NCBI GenBank assembly: GCA_024639975.1 | Contig: JAHEFX010000007.1 | Coordinates: 1 to 46,035, forward strand | DNA from: a bacterium | Lineage (GTDB): Bacteria; Actinomycetota; Acidimicrobiia; Spongiisociales; JAENVV01 | Length of the DNA stretch: 46,035 bases | Reading direction: 5' to 3' | In this document: positions 1 to 9,245 of the stretch, piece after piece | How positions within the stretch are numbered: the first letter of the stretch is position 1 | Layout of the letters: the number at the start of each line of letters is the position of its first letter | Program-made: the position numbers and the translations under genes | The notes under the pieces: generated by a model | The model's input: the letters and a program-made list of their open reading frames with translations, nothing else | Told to the model about the DNA's origin: nothing | Database searches by the model: none

Positions 1-671
1 ACCGAGCTCTCGTCGGAGCCCGAGCCGACCACGAGCGCCCATGGCAGCATCTCACCCAGTCCAGGGATCGCCCCGACCAGTTGTTGACCGAAGGCGAACG
101 CGAGCGGGATCGCGATCACTGGGCCTGCACCGTCGAAGATCGTGCCGAGCATCAACGTGAGCGTGACGTAGAACAGCAGGTTGAGACCCGCCACCGCCAC
201 TCCCAGTGCGAACCGCCACGCCGGGGCCTCGATGCCGGCGATGAGCATGTGGGCGTAGAAGATGGTCGATGGGATGGCGAGCATCGTTGCGAGGACCCCA
301 ACCGAGTTGGGGACCAGTTTGGAGAGGATGAACGCCGGCCGGGAAACGGGCTTGGAGTGGACCCACGCCGCAGTGCCGTTTCGTTTCTCGCCGACGATCT
401 CCTCCTGCATGAGGATGGCCACCGCGATGGCAGCGAACATCGTCATGACCCCATACAGGGTGAACGCATCCAGGTCTTCCGGAGCGTCACCCCACAGGGC
501 GATGGCGGTCGACCCGTTGAGGACGGCCGTCCAGAGCAGGGCCTGGCCCCACCACGTGTTGGTCTTCCACCAGGCCCCGAAACCGGCTCGCATGAGGCCC
601 GCCAGTCCCGATCGCCACCCGGTCTCGGCCAGCGGATGGAGTCCCGGCAATGTGCGATTCTCGACGGTCAT
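1..671 (-). CDS. ABC-2 type transporter permease (3' end outside window)
   Basis: This is the membrane subunit of an ABC exporter; the substrate is unknown. The frame opens at an ATG at 671 that overlaps the TGA of the upstream ATPase gene (ATGA), so the two are translationally coupled, and it runs off the left edge after about 223 residues. The visible part has a short cytoplasmic N-terminus rich in Trp, a first hydrophobic segment near residues 40-60, a second near 72-90 followed by an EEIVGEKRNGT-like cytoplasmic loop typical of ABC-2 permeases, and further membrane segments near 122-145, 152-178 and 185-210. The neighbouring ATPase is of the ABC-2 type, which supports the pairing. The C-terminus cannot be judged. 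Confidence 0.8.
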   Translation of the reverse strand, partial: MTVENRTLPGLHPLAETGWRSGLAGLMRAGFGAWWKTNTWWGQALLWTAVLNGSTAIALWGDAPEDLDAFTLYGVMTMFAAIAVAILMQEEIVGEKRNGTAAWVHSKPVSRPAFILSKLVPNSVGVLATMLAIPSTIFYAHMLIAGIEAPAWRFALGVAVAGLNLLFYVTLTLMLGTIFDGAGPVIAIPLAFAFGQQLVGAIPGLGEMLPWALVVGSGSDESS

Positions 672-1606
672 TTCGACCCTCCTTCCACCAGATCCACGAA
701 GACGCTCTCCAAATCGACCGAGGATCGCTTGAACTCCTTGACGATCAGGGTGTCGTCGGCGAGCAGGAGACGTTGCAGCTGCGCCTGGGCGGCGTCGGGG
801 TCCGTGACCGCGACGACAAGCTTCGAGCCGCCTTCCGAGACGGCCACGTCCGAGACCCATTCCTGGACCAGGAGCCGCTCCCGTGCCGATGCGGCGTCGC
901 CCTCGATCACGGCGGCGAAGGAGATGCCGGATCCATCGGTCAGGATCTCGTCGATGGGGCCTTGTGCGACGACCCGTCCGCGGTTCAGGATGCACACACT
1001 GTCGGAGACCCGTTGGACGTCCTCCAGGATGTGGGTCGAGTAGAAGACGGTCGAGCGCTCCGTCAGCCGGGCGAGGATCTCCAGCACGTCCCGGCGCCCG
1101 AGCGGGTCCAGCGCCGCCGCCGGCTCGTCCAGGATCAGTAGGTCGGGCTGGTGGATCTGGGCCTGGGCGATACCGAGTCGCTGCATCTCCCCACCGGAGA
1201 ACGACTTGATCGGTCGGTCGGCCCGGTCGGCGATCCCGACCAGCTCCAGCATCTCGTCGACCCGGGAGGCAATGCCGGACTCGGGTCCGGAGAAGAAGAA
1301 GCCGGCCGAGAACGTGAGGGTCTCTCGGGCGGTCATGTGCGGGTAGAAGCGAGGCTCCTGTGGCAGGTAGCCGACTCGCCGCCGCACCTCCTCGCTCTCG
1401 GACGCGATGTCCATTCCGAGGACCGTTCCAGATCCGGCGCTCGGGCGTATCAGGCCGAGCAACATCTTCATGGTGGTGGTCTTCCCGGCGCCGTTGGGTC
1501 CAAGGAAGCCGTACACCGATCGATCCGGAACCACCAGGTCGATGCCGTCGACGACGTTCACGCCGTCGTATCCCTTGGCGAGTCCCTTTGTTCGTAGAGC
1601 AACCAT
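668..1606 (-). CDS. ABC transporter ATP-binding protein (ABC-2 exporter class)
   Basis: This is the nucleotide-binding subunit that powers the adjacent permease. The protein has 312 residues. It has Walker A GPNGAGKTTT (about 36-45), a Q-loop around LPQEP (81-85), signature SGGEMQ (137-142), Walker B LLILDEP (156-162) and a His switch in STHILEDV. A C-terminal extension of about 90 residues follows, as in CcmA/NatA-type exporters (bacitracin or antibiotic exporters, gliding or Nos-type systems). The start ATG at 1606 has no convincing Shine-Dalgarno; an A/T-rich TATCGA lies about 15 nt upstream. It is divergent from the carboxylase gene, with about 95 bp between the preferred starts. Substrate and direction are inferred from family only. 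Confidence 0.9.
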   Translation of the reverse strand: MVALRTKGLAKGYDGVNVVDGIDLVVPDRSVYGFLGPNGAGKTTTMKMLLGLIRPSAGSGTVLGMDIASESEEVRRRVGYLPQEPRFYPHMTARETLTFSAGFFFSGPESGIASRVDEMLELVGIADRADRPIKSFSGGEMQRLGIAQAQIHQPDLLILDEPAAALDPLGRRDVLEILARLTERSTVFYSTHILEDVQRVSDSVCILNRGRVVAQGPIDEILTDGSGISFAAVIEGDAASARERLLVQEWVSDVAVSEGGSKLVVAVTDPDAAQAQLQRLLLADDTLIVKEFKRSSVDLESVFVDLVEGGSK

Positions 1607-1701
1607 TCACACATGATGAATCGATATCCGCTCACGATCAAGGGGGCGGCAGTGAATCGATGTGGGTGATTGACCGCATGGGGAGCGATAGGTTTCGAGC
1701 C

Positions 1702-3435
1702 ATGCGCATCACTGCCCCGGTAGCCGGACGGATCGCCCACCTGCCGCTCGAGGTCGGCTCCCCGGTCTCCCCCCAGACGGCGGTTGCGCTGCTCGAGGTC
1801 ATGAAGATGGAGCACCCGGTCCTGGCCGGAGTCCCAGGACGCCTCGAACGAATCGATGTCAGGGTGGGCGACAATGTCGAAGTGGGCGATCTCGTCGCCG
1901 AGGTATCGGAGTTCACCGAAGCGAGCCAGCAGCAGGTCGAGACCTCGTCGGCCGGGTCCACCGCTCTTGACGAAGTCGTCGAGCGACACCGGATCGGCCT
2001 CGACGAGGCGAGACCCGAGGCGGTCGCCAAGCGCCACGCCACCGGCAAGCGAACCGCCCGGGAGATCGTCTCGGATCTCACCGAAGACTTCCTCGAATAC
2101 GGCCCCCTCGCCATCGCCGGACAGCGAGGTCGTCGCGAGGTCGACGACCTCATTGCCAACACCCCCGCCGACGGACTCGTGGCCGGTGTCGGTCGCATCG
2201 ACACGGGCACCGACGGCGACGACCGTGCGATCGTGCTCACCTACGACTACACCGTCCTGGCGGGAACCCAGGGCATGCAGAACCATCGGAAGAAGGACCG
2301 CCTGTTCCGGTTGGCTGCCGAGACCCGCCTCCCCGTCGTGCTCTTCGCCGAGGGTGGCGGCGGCCGTCCCGGCGACGTGGATTGGCCCGGTGCCTCGACC
2401 CTCGACGTCCCCGCCTTCCGGCTCTTCGCCGAGATCCCGGGTCCGACCATCGGCATGAACACCGGCTACTGCTTCGCCGGCAACGCCGCCCTCCTGGGCC
2501 AGTGCGATGTCATCGTCGCCACCGAGGACTCCTTTCTCGGGATGGGTGGCCCGGCGATGATCGAGGGTGGCGGCCTGGGCCGATTCGCCCCGACCGAGGT
2601 GGGGCCGACCGAGGTGCAGGCGGCCAACGGCGTCATCGATGTCCTCGTCGAGAACGACGAGGAGGCGGTCGAGGTCACCCGTCACCTGCTCGGCTTGTTT
2701 CGCGGAGCGGTCGAGCCCGGCGAGGCCCCGGACCAGGCGAGCCTCCGCTCGGTGGTCCCGTCGAATCGGCGTGAGGTCTACGACATGCACGAGGTCATAG
2801 ACCGCCTCGTCGATGCTGGCACGTTCGTCGAGATCCGGCGTGACTTCGCCCCGGCAGCGATCGTGGGTCTTGCACGGGTGGACGGCCGACCGCTGGGCAT
2901 CATGGCCAACAATCCCGCCCACCTGGCGGGTGCCGTCGACGATGCCGCCGCCCGCGCTTTCGCCGACCTCCTGGCCCTGTGCGACAAGTGGGGGCTACCG
3001 GTGCTCTCGCTCTGCGACACGCCCGGCTTCATGGTGGGCCCTGACGCCGAGGCGGAGGGCCTCGTCCGCTCTGCCGGTCGGCTGTTCAAGGCCTCGGCCG
3101 AGGTATCCGTACCGACCGGGACCATCGTCACTCGGCGTGGCTATGGACTTGGGGCCATGGCCATGGCGTCGGGCGGCTTGCAGGAGCCTCGCTTCACGGT
3201 CGCCTGGCCCGGTTCCGAGTTCGGGCCGATGGGTCTCGAAGGGGCCGTGAAGCTCGGATTCCGCAAGGAGTTGGAGGCCATCGCCGACCCTGTCGAGCGG
3301 CAAGCCGAGCTCGAGCGTCGGATCGATGAGATGTACGCGGAGGGGAGCGGGCTCAACGTGGCGAGCCACTACGAGATCGACGACGTGATCGACCCCGCGG
3401 ACAGCCGGCGCTGGATCACCGGAGTGTTGTTCTGA
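1702..3435 (+). CDS. Biotin carrier-carboxyltransferase fusion (acyl-CoA carboxylase, alpha+beta pieces in one chain)
   Basis: The chain (577 aa) joins a biotinyl carrier domain to a carboxyltransferase domain of the PccB/MmdA type. The N-terminal 70 residues form a lipoyl/biotinyl fold with the MKM motif; Lys35 is the expected biotin site. A linker of about 40 residues follows, then the two crotonase-like halves of the carboxyltransferase: GTQGMQNHRK, the GGGGRPG oxyanion region, GMGGPAMIEGGG, and in the second half CDTPGFMVG and RRGYGLGAMAM. No biotin carboxylase domain or gene is nearby, so that partner must be encoded elsewhere. In-frame ATGs at 1660 and 1678 are possible; 1702 is chosen because the biotinyl fold begins exactly there. 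The 3' end overlaps the convergent GMC gene by 20 bp. The acyl-CoA substrate is unknown. Confidence 0.87.
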   Translation: MRITAPVAGRIAHLPLEVGSPVSPQTAVALLEVMKMEHPVLAGVPGRLERIDVRVGDNVEVGDLVAEVSEFTEASQQQVETSSAGSTALDEVVERHRIGLDEARPEAVAKRHATGKRTAREIVSDLTEDFLEYGPLAIAGQRGRREVDDLIANTPADGLVAGVGRIDTGTDGDDRAIVLTYDYTVLAGTQGMQNHRKKDRLFRLAAETRLPVVLFAEGGGGRPGDVDWPGASTLDVPAFRLFAEIPGPTIGMNTGYCFAGNAALLGQCDVIVATEDSFLGMGGPAMIEGGGLGRFAPTEVGPTEVQAANGVIDVLVENDEEAVEVTRHLLGLFRGAVEPGEAPDQASLRSVVPSNRREVYDMHEVIDRLVDAGTFVEIRRDFAPAAIVGLARVDGRPLGIMANNPAHLAGAVDDAAARAFADLLALCDKWGLPVLSLCDTPGFMVGPDAEAEGLVRSAGRLFKASAEVSVPTGTIVTRRGYGLGAMAMASGGLQEPRFTVAWPGSEFGPMGLEGAVKLGFRKELEAIADPVERQAELERRIDEMYAEGSGLNVASHYEIDDVIDPADSRRWITGVLF

Positions 3436-5140
3436 CTCGGGCCTGGCGATCGGCCCGGGCGAGCGCTGCCGGGGCTCCGGTCGGCACCACGGGCGATGCC
3501 GGCGCCAACGGGTCGATCCGTCGATAAGGCTCCTCTGGCTTCGGTCTCGGATCCGGTCCGCCGCGGTTCGGCCACATGGCGAATGCCCGCTCGGCCTGCG
3601 CCGTGATGGTCAGGGATGGGTTTGCGCCGAGGTTGGCGCTGATCGCCGAGCCATCGACGACGTGCAGGTCGGCGTGTCCGAACACGCGGTGGTAGGGATC
3701 GACCACCCCTTCTCTCGGCGACCGGCCGATCGCGCACCCACCAAGGATGTGGGCTGTGATCGGGATGTCGAGGAGTGACTCGTTGATCGAACCTGCCGGG
3801 TCGCCGCCCATGATCTCCGCTGCGTGGCGGGACGCCTCGCCGGCCTCCGGTATCCAGGTCGGGCTGGGGGTGCCGTGGCCGTGCTCACTGCGGAGGCGGA
3901 CCCCGTGGCGACGGCGCCTCCAGCGGAGGCGGATGGAGTTGTCCCAGCTCTGCATCACCAGCAGGATCACGGTGCGCTCCGACCACCGTCGGACCGAGAG
4001 GCTGCGCAGGAACCGCAGGGGATGGCGTAGGACCTGGGCGAGGAAGCGAAGGGGTCGCGGGACCCTGCCACCACCTTTCACCAAAACGGTCTGGAGCAGG
4101 CCCATTGCGTTCGAGCCCCGGGGGTAGCGAACCCCCTCGATGTGCGTGTGTTCGTTCGGATAGATCGACGAGCTGATGGCAAGACCGGTCGAGTAGTCCC
4201 TGGCGTACCCACGGGCCGTGGCGCCTTGGATCGACTCCGAGTTGGTGCGGACGAGGTCGCCGAGCCGGTCGGACAGGTGAGGGAGCCGCCCCCGTTCCTT
4301 CAAGTCGGCGAGGAGCCGGACAGTCCCGAGCACCCCGGCGGCGAACACGACTTGGCCGGCGGTGTGCCGCTGGACGTGCCGACCTCGCCTCGGGCCGGGT
4401 CGCTCGGAGACGATCTCGTAGCCGCCTCCGTGCAGGGGGATGACGTCGGTCACCTTTCGCTCGGCGAGGATCTCCGCACCGGCACCCTCGGCAAGGTGCA
4501 GGTAGTTGTGGTCGAGGGTGTTCTTGGCCCCGTGCCGGCAGCCGATCATGCACCCACCGCAGCGAATGCAGCCGATGCGCTCCGGTCCCTTGCCCCCGAA
4601 ATAGGGGTCCGGGTCCGCTCGGCCAGGGCGACCGAGGTACACGGACACCTCGGTGGCGCGATGGGTGTCGGCGCAGCCCATCCGCTCGCCGATCCCCCGC
4701 ATGACGTCGTCATTGGGGCTGACGGCCGGGGCGGTCTCGGATCCGAGCATCCGCTTCGCCTGGTCGAAATGCGGTGCGAGCTCGGCCTCCCAGTCGGTGA
4801 TGTCGGCCCACTGGCGGTCCGCATAGAAGCCGGCCAGTGGCTCATAGAGCGTGTTCGCGTAGACGAGGGACCCTCCGCCGACGCCTGCTCCCGACAGGAC
4901 GAAGGCGTCCGACAGGAGGTCGAGCCGTTGGATGCCGTGGAGCCCCAGTCGGGGTGCGTGGATGAAACGGCGCAGATTCCAGGACGTCCTCGGGAAGTCA
5001 TCAGGCCCGAACCGCCGGCCGGCTTCGAAAACGGTGACCCGGTAGCCCTTCTCCGTGAGCCGGAGCGCCGCTACCGACCCTCCGAACCCGCTACCGATCA
5101 CGGCGACATCGGTGTCGAAGGTGCTCTCGTCGTCGCGCAC
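3416..5140 (-). CDS. GMC-family FAD oxidoreductase, ChoD (cholesterol oxidase)-like
   Basis: This 574-aa flavoprotein resembles mycobacterial ChoD (about 578 aa) along its whole length. An N-terminal dinucleotide fold has GSGFGG (about 16-21), followed by LTEKGYRVTVFEAGRRF, GAGVGGGSLVYANTLY, a CIRCGGCMIGCRHGAKNT cysteine-rich segment, TNSESI, GSNAMGLLQT, and the GMC C-terminal HILGG, DPYHRVFG and DGSAISANLGANPSL motifs. The family oxidises hydroxyl groups of sterols or other alcohols with FAD; the exact substrate is not provable here. The start is GTG at 5140, placed by GGGAGG 4 nt upstream; a longer frame to 5728 runs through the stress-protein gene on the other strand and is rejected. A TACTGT (5169-5174) could be its -10. 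It converges on the carboxylase gene, with overlapping ends. Confidence 0.88.
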   Translation of the reverse strand: MRDDESTFDTDVAVIGSGFGGSVAALRLTEKGYRVTVFEAGRRFGPDDFPRTSWNLRRFIHAPRLGLHGIQRLDLLSDAFVLSGAGVGGGSLVYANTLYEPLAGFYADRQWADITDWEAELAPHFDQAKRMLGSETAPAVSPNDDVMRGIGERMGCADTHRATEVSVYLGRPGRADPDPYFGGKGPERIGCIRCGGCMIGCRHGAKNTLDHNYLHLAEGAGAEILAERKVTDVIPLHGGGYEIVSERPGPRRGRHVQRHTAGQVVFAAGVLGTVRLLADLKERGRLPHLSDRLGDLVRTNSESIQGATARGYARDYSTGLAISSSIYPNEHTHIEGVRYPRGSNAMGLLQTVLVKGGGRVPRPLRFLAQVLRHPLRFLRSLSVRRWSERTVILLVMQSWDNSIRLRWRRRRHGVRLRSEHGHGTPSPTWIPEAGEASRHAAEIMGGDPAGSINESLLDIPITAHILGGCAIGRSPREGVVDPYHRVFGHADLHVVDGSAISANLGANPSLTITAQAERAFAMWPNRGGPDPRPKPEEPYRRIDPLAPASPVVPTGAPAALARADRQARVRTTLR

Positions 5141-5264
5141 GATGCCTCCCGGCCGATGGTCCAAGCCGACAGTACGCGATCGATCCGATCGGTTCTTCCT
5201 CGTGGCAGAGTGGTCGGAGATCTGGAGCGAGTAGCCCGTGACGGAGCCGAACTGGAGGACCGCA

Positions 5265-6098
5265 ATGACCGACGTGAACCTCGACGAGATGACGGAGCTG
5301 CTGGTCCCACTCGATGGTCGGGGCGCCACGATGCGACGCCTCCCGCTGGTGGGCCGGATAGCGGGTCGACTGGGCCTGCCGGTCCGGCTCATGACCGTCG
5401 CCGAGAACCACGAGGAGGCAATGGCCTGGCTCGAAGCCGAAGCCGTCCCGCTCCTGTCGGGGACGGACGCCACGACCACGGTGGTGTCGGGCGATCCCGC
5501 CGAGGGGATCATCGCCGAGGCTGGCGAAAGCTCTGTGGTCTGCATCTCGACGGCGGCCACCCTGCTCCCGCACCAGGGCCACGTCGGCTCGGTCGCCGAG
5601 GCCGTGGTGCGTGGTCTGGGCCTCCCAGTGCTGCTGCTGGGTCCGGACATCGAGACGGACCCGGCGCCCATCGAGCGGGTCGTCGCCCCTGTCGACGGGT
5701 CCGAGCTCTCCGAGGCCATCCTCGACATCGCAGCGCAGATAGCGGTGGCACTCGACGTCGAGCTCTGGGTGGTCTCGGTGGTTCCGTTCGGGGCTGAGCG
5801 CGCTGCTGGGGCGCGGCTCGGCGTGGATGCGATGGCCGTGAGTACCGGCTATGTCCGCCGGGTCGCCGGGCAGTTGGCGAGCGCCCATGGCGTCCGGATC
5901 GGGTACGAGGTCCTCCACATCGAGGATCCCGCCGAGGCGATCCTCGACTTCGCCGGCGACGACGCCGCCGTGGTGATGTCCACACACGGCCGCTCGGGAA
6001 CGAGCCGCCTGTTCGCCGGGAGCGTGGCCCGCCAGGTCGTCGCCAGTGCCCGCCGGCCGGTGGTCGTCTACCGGCCGTCCGAGGAACTGGACGGCTAG
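5265..6098 (+). CDS. Tandem universal stress protein (two Usp domains)
   Basis: The 277-aa protein carries two UspA-like domains, about residues 8-130 and 140-275. The second ends with the ATP-binding type motif STHGRSG followed by GS and a VVVYRP strand. The first domain is more degenerate at the corresponding place (SSVVCISTAAT), so only the C-terminal half looks nucleotide-competent. Tandem Usp proteins are common in actinobacteria and are linked to hypoxia or starvation. ATG 5265 is preferred over GTG 5238 because GGAGG lies 6 nt upstream. The gene stands alone, divergent from the ChoD-like gene. Confidence 0.88.
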   Translation: MTDVNLDEMTELLVPLDGRGATMRRLPLVGRIAGRLGLPVRLMTVAENHEEAMAWLEAEAVPLLSGTDATTTVVSGDPAEGIIAEAGESSVVCISTAATLLPHQGHVGSVAEAVVRGLGLPVLLLGPDIETDPAPIERVVAPVDGSELSEAILDIAAQIAVALDVELWVVSVVPFGAERAAGARLGVDAMAVSTGYVRRVAGQLASAHGVRIGYEVLHIEDPAEAILDFAGDDAAVVMSTHGRSGTSRLFAGSVARQVVASARRPVVVYRPSEELDG

Positions 6099-6110
6099 GT
6101 GTGACAACCG

Positions 6111-6132
6111 GGTCGGGGGATCGGTCCCGACC
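6111..6132 (+). terminator. Possible terminator hairpin after the usp gene
   Basis: GGTCGGG and CCCGACC form a 7-bp stem around an 8-nt loop, 12 nt after the stop codon. There is no U tract. The stem is short, so this is only a candidate. Confidence 0.4.
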
Positions 6133-6231
6133 GATGTTCGTTGCAGCGACCGAGGGTGCCGACGGAAGCGGTCCGACCCAGTTCCGCTTCACGGCAAGCG
6201 CGGTCTGGCCCTTGCCGGTCCTGAGTGCGGA

Positions 6232-6237
6232 TAGGGT
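6232..6237 (+). promoter_or_regulatory. Candidate -10 box (TAGGGT) for the catabolic cluster
   Basis: TAGGGT fits the TANNNT -10 form used at many genes in this window. It would give a leader of roughly 60 nt ahead of the cupin gene, which has a proper ribosome binding site (GAGGGAGGG). No good -35 is seen at 17 nt; TTGCCG lies 14 nt upstream. Confidence 0.3.
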
Positions 6238-6306
6238 CTGGGCGGTCGTTGTAGGAACGGCGGACGGCGCAACGCCGGGGAATCGACTCCGTGAGGGAGG
6301 GAAGAC

Positions 6307-6708
6307 ATGACGTTCATACCTGCGAGTGATGTGGCGAGGGATGCCCTCGAGTGGGGGGAGTTGGGGTGGGTCGCTCGACCTGCCAACGTTCCCGAATCGA
6401 CCTCCATGACCGCCATCGAGGCGACCCTTGAGCCCGGTCAGGGGCACGACTTCCACAAGCACCCCAACCAGGACGAGATCATCCATGTGATCAGTGGGAC
6501 GGTCGAGCAGTGGATCGGGGAGGAACGCCGGACCATGACGACCGGCGACTCCTGCTTCGTGCCGAAGAACACCGTCCATGCCAGCTTCGTGGCAGTCGAC
6601 GGCACGCCGGCCCGGCTCTTCGTGGTCCTCTCTCCGAGCCATGGCGACGGCGGCTACGAAGCCGTCGAGGTGGCCGCCGAAGCTCCCTGGTCGACCCTCC
6701 GAGCCTGA
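6307..6708 (+). CDS. Small single-domain cupin protein
   Basis: This is a 133-aa single-domain cupin. Motif 1 is GQGHDFHKHPNQDEIIHVISG-like, with His50, His52 and Glu57 as likely metal ligands; motif 2 has GDSCFVPKNTVH with His91 as the fourth ligand. Such stand-alone cupins act as isomerases, lyases, dioxygenases or sugar-binding sensors, and no more exact function can be given. It has a strong ribosome binding site (GGGAGGGAAGAC before ATG) and lies 12 bp upstream of the dehydrogenase gene, so it is probably the first gene of the catabolic operon. Confidence 0.8.
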   Translation: MTFIPASDVARDALEWGELGWVARPANVPESTSMTAIEATLEPGQGHDFHKHPNQDEIIHVISGTVEQWIGEERRTMTTGDSCFVPKNTVHASFVAVDGTPARLFVVLSPSHGDGGYEAVEVAAEAPWSTLRA

Positions 6709-6720
6709 GGGAGGATCGGT

Positions 6721-7917
6721 ATGAAGGACACCGTCAACGTCGGCCTGATCGGCACGAAGTTCATGGGGCGGGCCCACTCGAATGCTTGGCTGAACGTGGC
6801 CAAGTTCTTCGACGGGTCGGTGCCAGAGATGCACACGGTCGCCGGTCGGAATGCAGCCGACCTTGCCGAGTTCGCCGCACGCTGGGGTTGGGCGAATCAG
6901 TCCACGGACTGGCGGGCGATGGTGTCCGACCCCGATATCGACCTCGTCGACATCGCCACGCCCAACCACGTGCACGCCGAGCAGGCGATCGCCGCCCTCG
7001 AGGCGGGCAAGCACGTCGTCTGTGAGAAGCCGCTGGCCGGCACGCTCGCAGATGCCATGGCGATGACCGAGGCAGCCAACAAGGCCGATGGCAGGACGTT
7101 CGTTTGGTACAACTACCGCCGCGTTCCCGCCGTCGCCCTCGCGCACCAACTGGTCCAGTCGGGAACGCTCGGGCGCATCTATCACGTCCGAGCGGCCTAC
7201 CTCCAGAGCTGGGGCGGTCCCGACACCCCGCTGGTGTGGCGATTCCAGGCGGACGTTGCGGGGTCCGGCGCACATGGTGACCTGCAGGCGCACATCATCG
7301 ACGCCGTTCGGTTCGTGACGGGAGAGGAGATCACCACCGTCGAAGGCGCCATCGAGCACACGTTCATCGAGGAGCGGCCGCTCCTGGAGGAGGGCGGCGG
7401 TTCCGAGATCGCCGGCGCCGGTGCCGGCGGATCGAAGATGGGCAAGAGCTCGGTCGACGATGCCGTCCTCTTCCTCGGCCGCCTCAGCGGTGGGGGGCTG
7501 GCCTCATTCGAGGCGACGAGGCTCGCGACCGGCTACCACAACGCGAACCGATTCGAGATCCACGGCGAACGTGGTGCGATCCGATTCGACTTCGAGCGCA
7601 TGAACGAGCTCGGCTTCTACGACGCCACGAACGGCGCCACAGCCGGCTGGGCGACCATCGACGTCACACGCGGTGGCGATGGCCACCCGTTCGCCGACGC
7701 CTGGTGGCCGGATAGTCACGGCCTCGGCTACGAGCACAGCTTCGTGAACGAGGCGGCCGACATCCTCGCTGCCCTGGGCGGTGGGGAGCCGGTGGTGCCC
7801 CTCCCGGATTTTGCCGATGCCCTGCGTACCCAACGAGTGCTCGACGCCGCGATCGTATCCGCACGTGAACGCACTCCCATCACCATCGACTACGACACTC
7901 CCGGAGGTCAATCGTGA
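6721..7917 (+). CDS. Gfo/Idh/MocA-family NAD(P)-dependent oxidoreductase
   Basis: This 398-aa dehydrogenase belongs to the glucose-fructose oxidoreductase / inositol dehydrogenase family. The Rossmann domain begins [16 protein letters not shown] (about 8-23), and the family EKP motif (CEKPLAGT, Lys103) is present. The C-terminal substrate domain contains [17 protein letters not shown], with the conserved Asp and His of the active site. The family oxidises hydroxyls of sugars, cyclitols or sugar acids. The GTGA overlap with the next gene couples it to an isomerase-type TIM barrel, a pairing often seen in inositol and keto-sugar catabolism. The substrate cannot be assigned. Confidence 0.88.
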   Translation: MKDTVNVGLIGTKFMGRAHSNAWLNVAKFFDGSVPEMHTVAGRNAADLAEFAARWGWANQSTDWRAMVSDPDIDLVDIATPNHVHAEQAIAALEAGKHVVCEKPLAGTLADAMAMTEAANKADGRTFVWYNYRRVPAVALAHQLVQSGTLGRIYHVRAAYLQSWGGPDTPLVWRFQADVAGSGAHGDLQAHIIDAVRFVTGEEITTVEGAIEHTFIEERPLLEEGGGSEIAGAGAGGSKMGKSSVDDAVLFLGRLSGGGLASFEATRLATGYHNANRFEIHGERGAIRFDFERMNELGFYDATNGATAGWATIDVTRGGDGHPFADAWWPDSHGLGYEHSFVNEAADILAALGGGEPVVPLPDFADALRTQRVLDAAIVSARERTPITIDYDTPGGQS

Positions 7918-9158
7918 GTAATGCCACGCCGTTCAACCCGACCAACATGCCCATCGGCGTTCTCACCGCCGCCCTGCAGGAACTGACGCCCAGGGAGCTC
8001 CGCGATCCGGACCCCGACCTCGCCATCGAGGAGTGGCTGGCGTTCGCTGCCGACCTCGGCGCCGATGAGATCGAGCTGTCCGCAGCTCTGCACCCCTCCC
8101 TCGGGAACATCCCCGAGGAGGCCATGCTCGACCCGGTTGCGAACACCCTCGACCTGCGGGAGCCCTTCAACTCCGCCCGCGCCGAGCGAGTCAGCGCCGC
8201 CGTTGCGGAGACCGGCGTGAAGATCGCCGACATCGCCTACTTCGACGACCTACTCCACGAGGACCGGGCCATCCGTGAGGAGAAGCACGAGTTCATGATC
8301 AAAGTCATGGACACGGCGGTCCTGCTCGGTGTCTCGGCCGTCTGTGGCTTCGTCGGCCGTGACCAATCCAAGACGTTGGAGGAGAACCTCGGCGAGTTCG
8401 AAGAGAGCTTCATTCCGCTCCTGCAAGCAGCCAAGGATCGCGGCCTGCAGTACAGGGTCGAACAGTGCCCGATGCCGGGTTGGAACTCCAACGACAACTT
8501 CTTCAACAACATCGGCTACGTCCCGGCCATGTGGATCGCTCTCCACCAGATCGCCGAGCGACATGGCGTGGGCGACCAGTTCCGCATCCACTACGACCCG
8601 TCCCACTCGATCCTGATGGGCCAGGACACCCGGTCCATGTTCCAGTACCTGAAGGACGAGGGTTACCCGTTCCTCATCGCAGGCATGCACGTGAAGGGGC
8701 AGGTCATCGACTCGAAGGGCATCTCGGGCTGGGGCTACGGCGGCCAGACCGTCGGCCGTGGCGACTGGGTGGACGGCAAGGTCTCGGAGAACCCAGCCGA
8801 CCTGGTCAACGCCTGGGCGGTGCAGACGAGCATCGCCGAGCACGAACTGCCGGGTACGGCCAGGCACGACCCGCTGGCCTACCTCCAGAACCGAACCGTG
8901 GACTGGTTGGATCACCAACTCGCTGCCCGCGAGCTGCTCGAAGCCGACTTCTCGACGATGCCACTGATCGTCGAGCACGAGTACCCGGATGCCCGCATCC
9001 AGGACAAGGACCTGCTCAAGCCGATCCTCGAGGGGTCGATCGCCTTCACCCGGCACATCGACGAGGCCGCTGCGGCCATGTACTCGCTGCAGAACGAGGT
9101 GATGCCCGCCCAAGGGATCGCCGTCCAGGGCGTTGGTCGCGAGGCCTATCGCAGCTAG
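7914..9158 (+). CDS. Sugar phosphate isomerase/epimerase-like TIM-barrel protein
   Basis: This is a 414-aa protein of the xylose-isomerase-like TIM-barrel superfamily (AP_endonuc_2 type), longer than the usual 280-300 aa. It has the expected layout: [12 protein letters not shown] early in the barrel, a central [12 protein letters not shown] strand with a probable metal Glu, [13 protein letters not shown] with Asp and His, AGMHVKGQ, and a late [10 protein letters not shown] strand carrying a probable metal Glu. Insertions around residues 250-330 are unusual. It starts with GTG at 7914 behind GGAGG and overlaps the dehydrogenase stop by 4 bp. It probably acts on the keto product of the dehydrogenase; this is inference. 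Confidence 0.78.
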   Translation: MSNATPFNPTNMPIGVLTAALQELTPRELRDPDPDLAIEEWLAFAADLGADEIELSAALHPSLGNIPEEAMLDPVANTLDLREPFNSARAERVSAAVAETGVKIADIAYFDDLLHEDRAIREEKHEFMIKVMDTAVLLGVSAVCGFVGRDQSKTLEENLGEFEESFIPLLQAAKDRGLQYRVEQCPMPGWNSNDNFFNNIGYVPAMWIALHQIAERHGVGDQFRIHYDPSHSILMGQDTRSMFQYLKDEGYPFLIAGMHVKGQVIDSKGISGWGYGGQTVGRGDWVDGKVSENPADLVNAWAVQTSIAEHELPGTARHDPLAYLQNRTVDWLDHQLAARELLEADFSTMPLIVEHEYPDARIQDKDLLKPILEGSIAFTRHIDEAAAAMYSLQNEVMPAQGIAVQGVGREAYRS

Positions 9159-9183
9159 CGAGCCGATCAACCGAGTCGGTCGA

Positions 9184-9211
9184 CGAACCCGGGGCCCCTG
9201 CCCCGGGTTCG
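9184..9211 (+). terminator. Hairpin terminator after the first half of the catabolic cluster
   Basis: An 11-bp perfect GC-rich stem, CGAACCCGGGG pairing with CCCCGGGTTCG, has a 6-nt loop and starts 25 nt after the stop of the TIM-barrel gene. There is no U tract, as is usual for actinobacteria. It suggests that the cluster is made of two transcription units. Confidence 0.6.
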
Positions 9212-9245
9212 CCGCGCCAAGCCCCCGAACGACAACCGGCGCCTG

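Noticed and set aside
1360-1701. Longer N-terminus of the biotin carrier-carboxyltransferase
   Set aside because: It would overlap the divergent ABC ATPase gene, and the extra residues look like non-coding translation. ATGs at 1660 and 1678 remain possible.
5141-5728. Extension of the ChoD-like protein by 196 residues at the N-terminus
   Set aside because: The extension is Ser/Arg/Thr-rich shadow sequence of the usp gene; the GTG at 5140 with GGGAGG gives a normal family length.
4142-5797. A 551-codon plus-strand frame opposite the ChoD-like gene
   Set aside because: Its composition is typical of a codon-complement frame, and it overlaps two genes with clear motifs.
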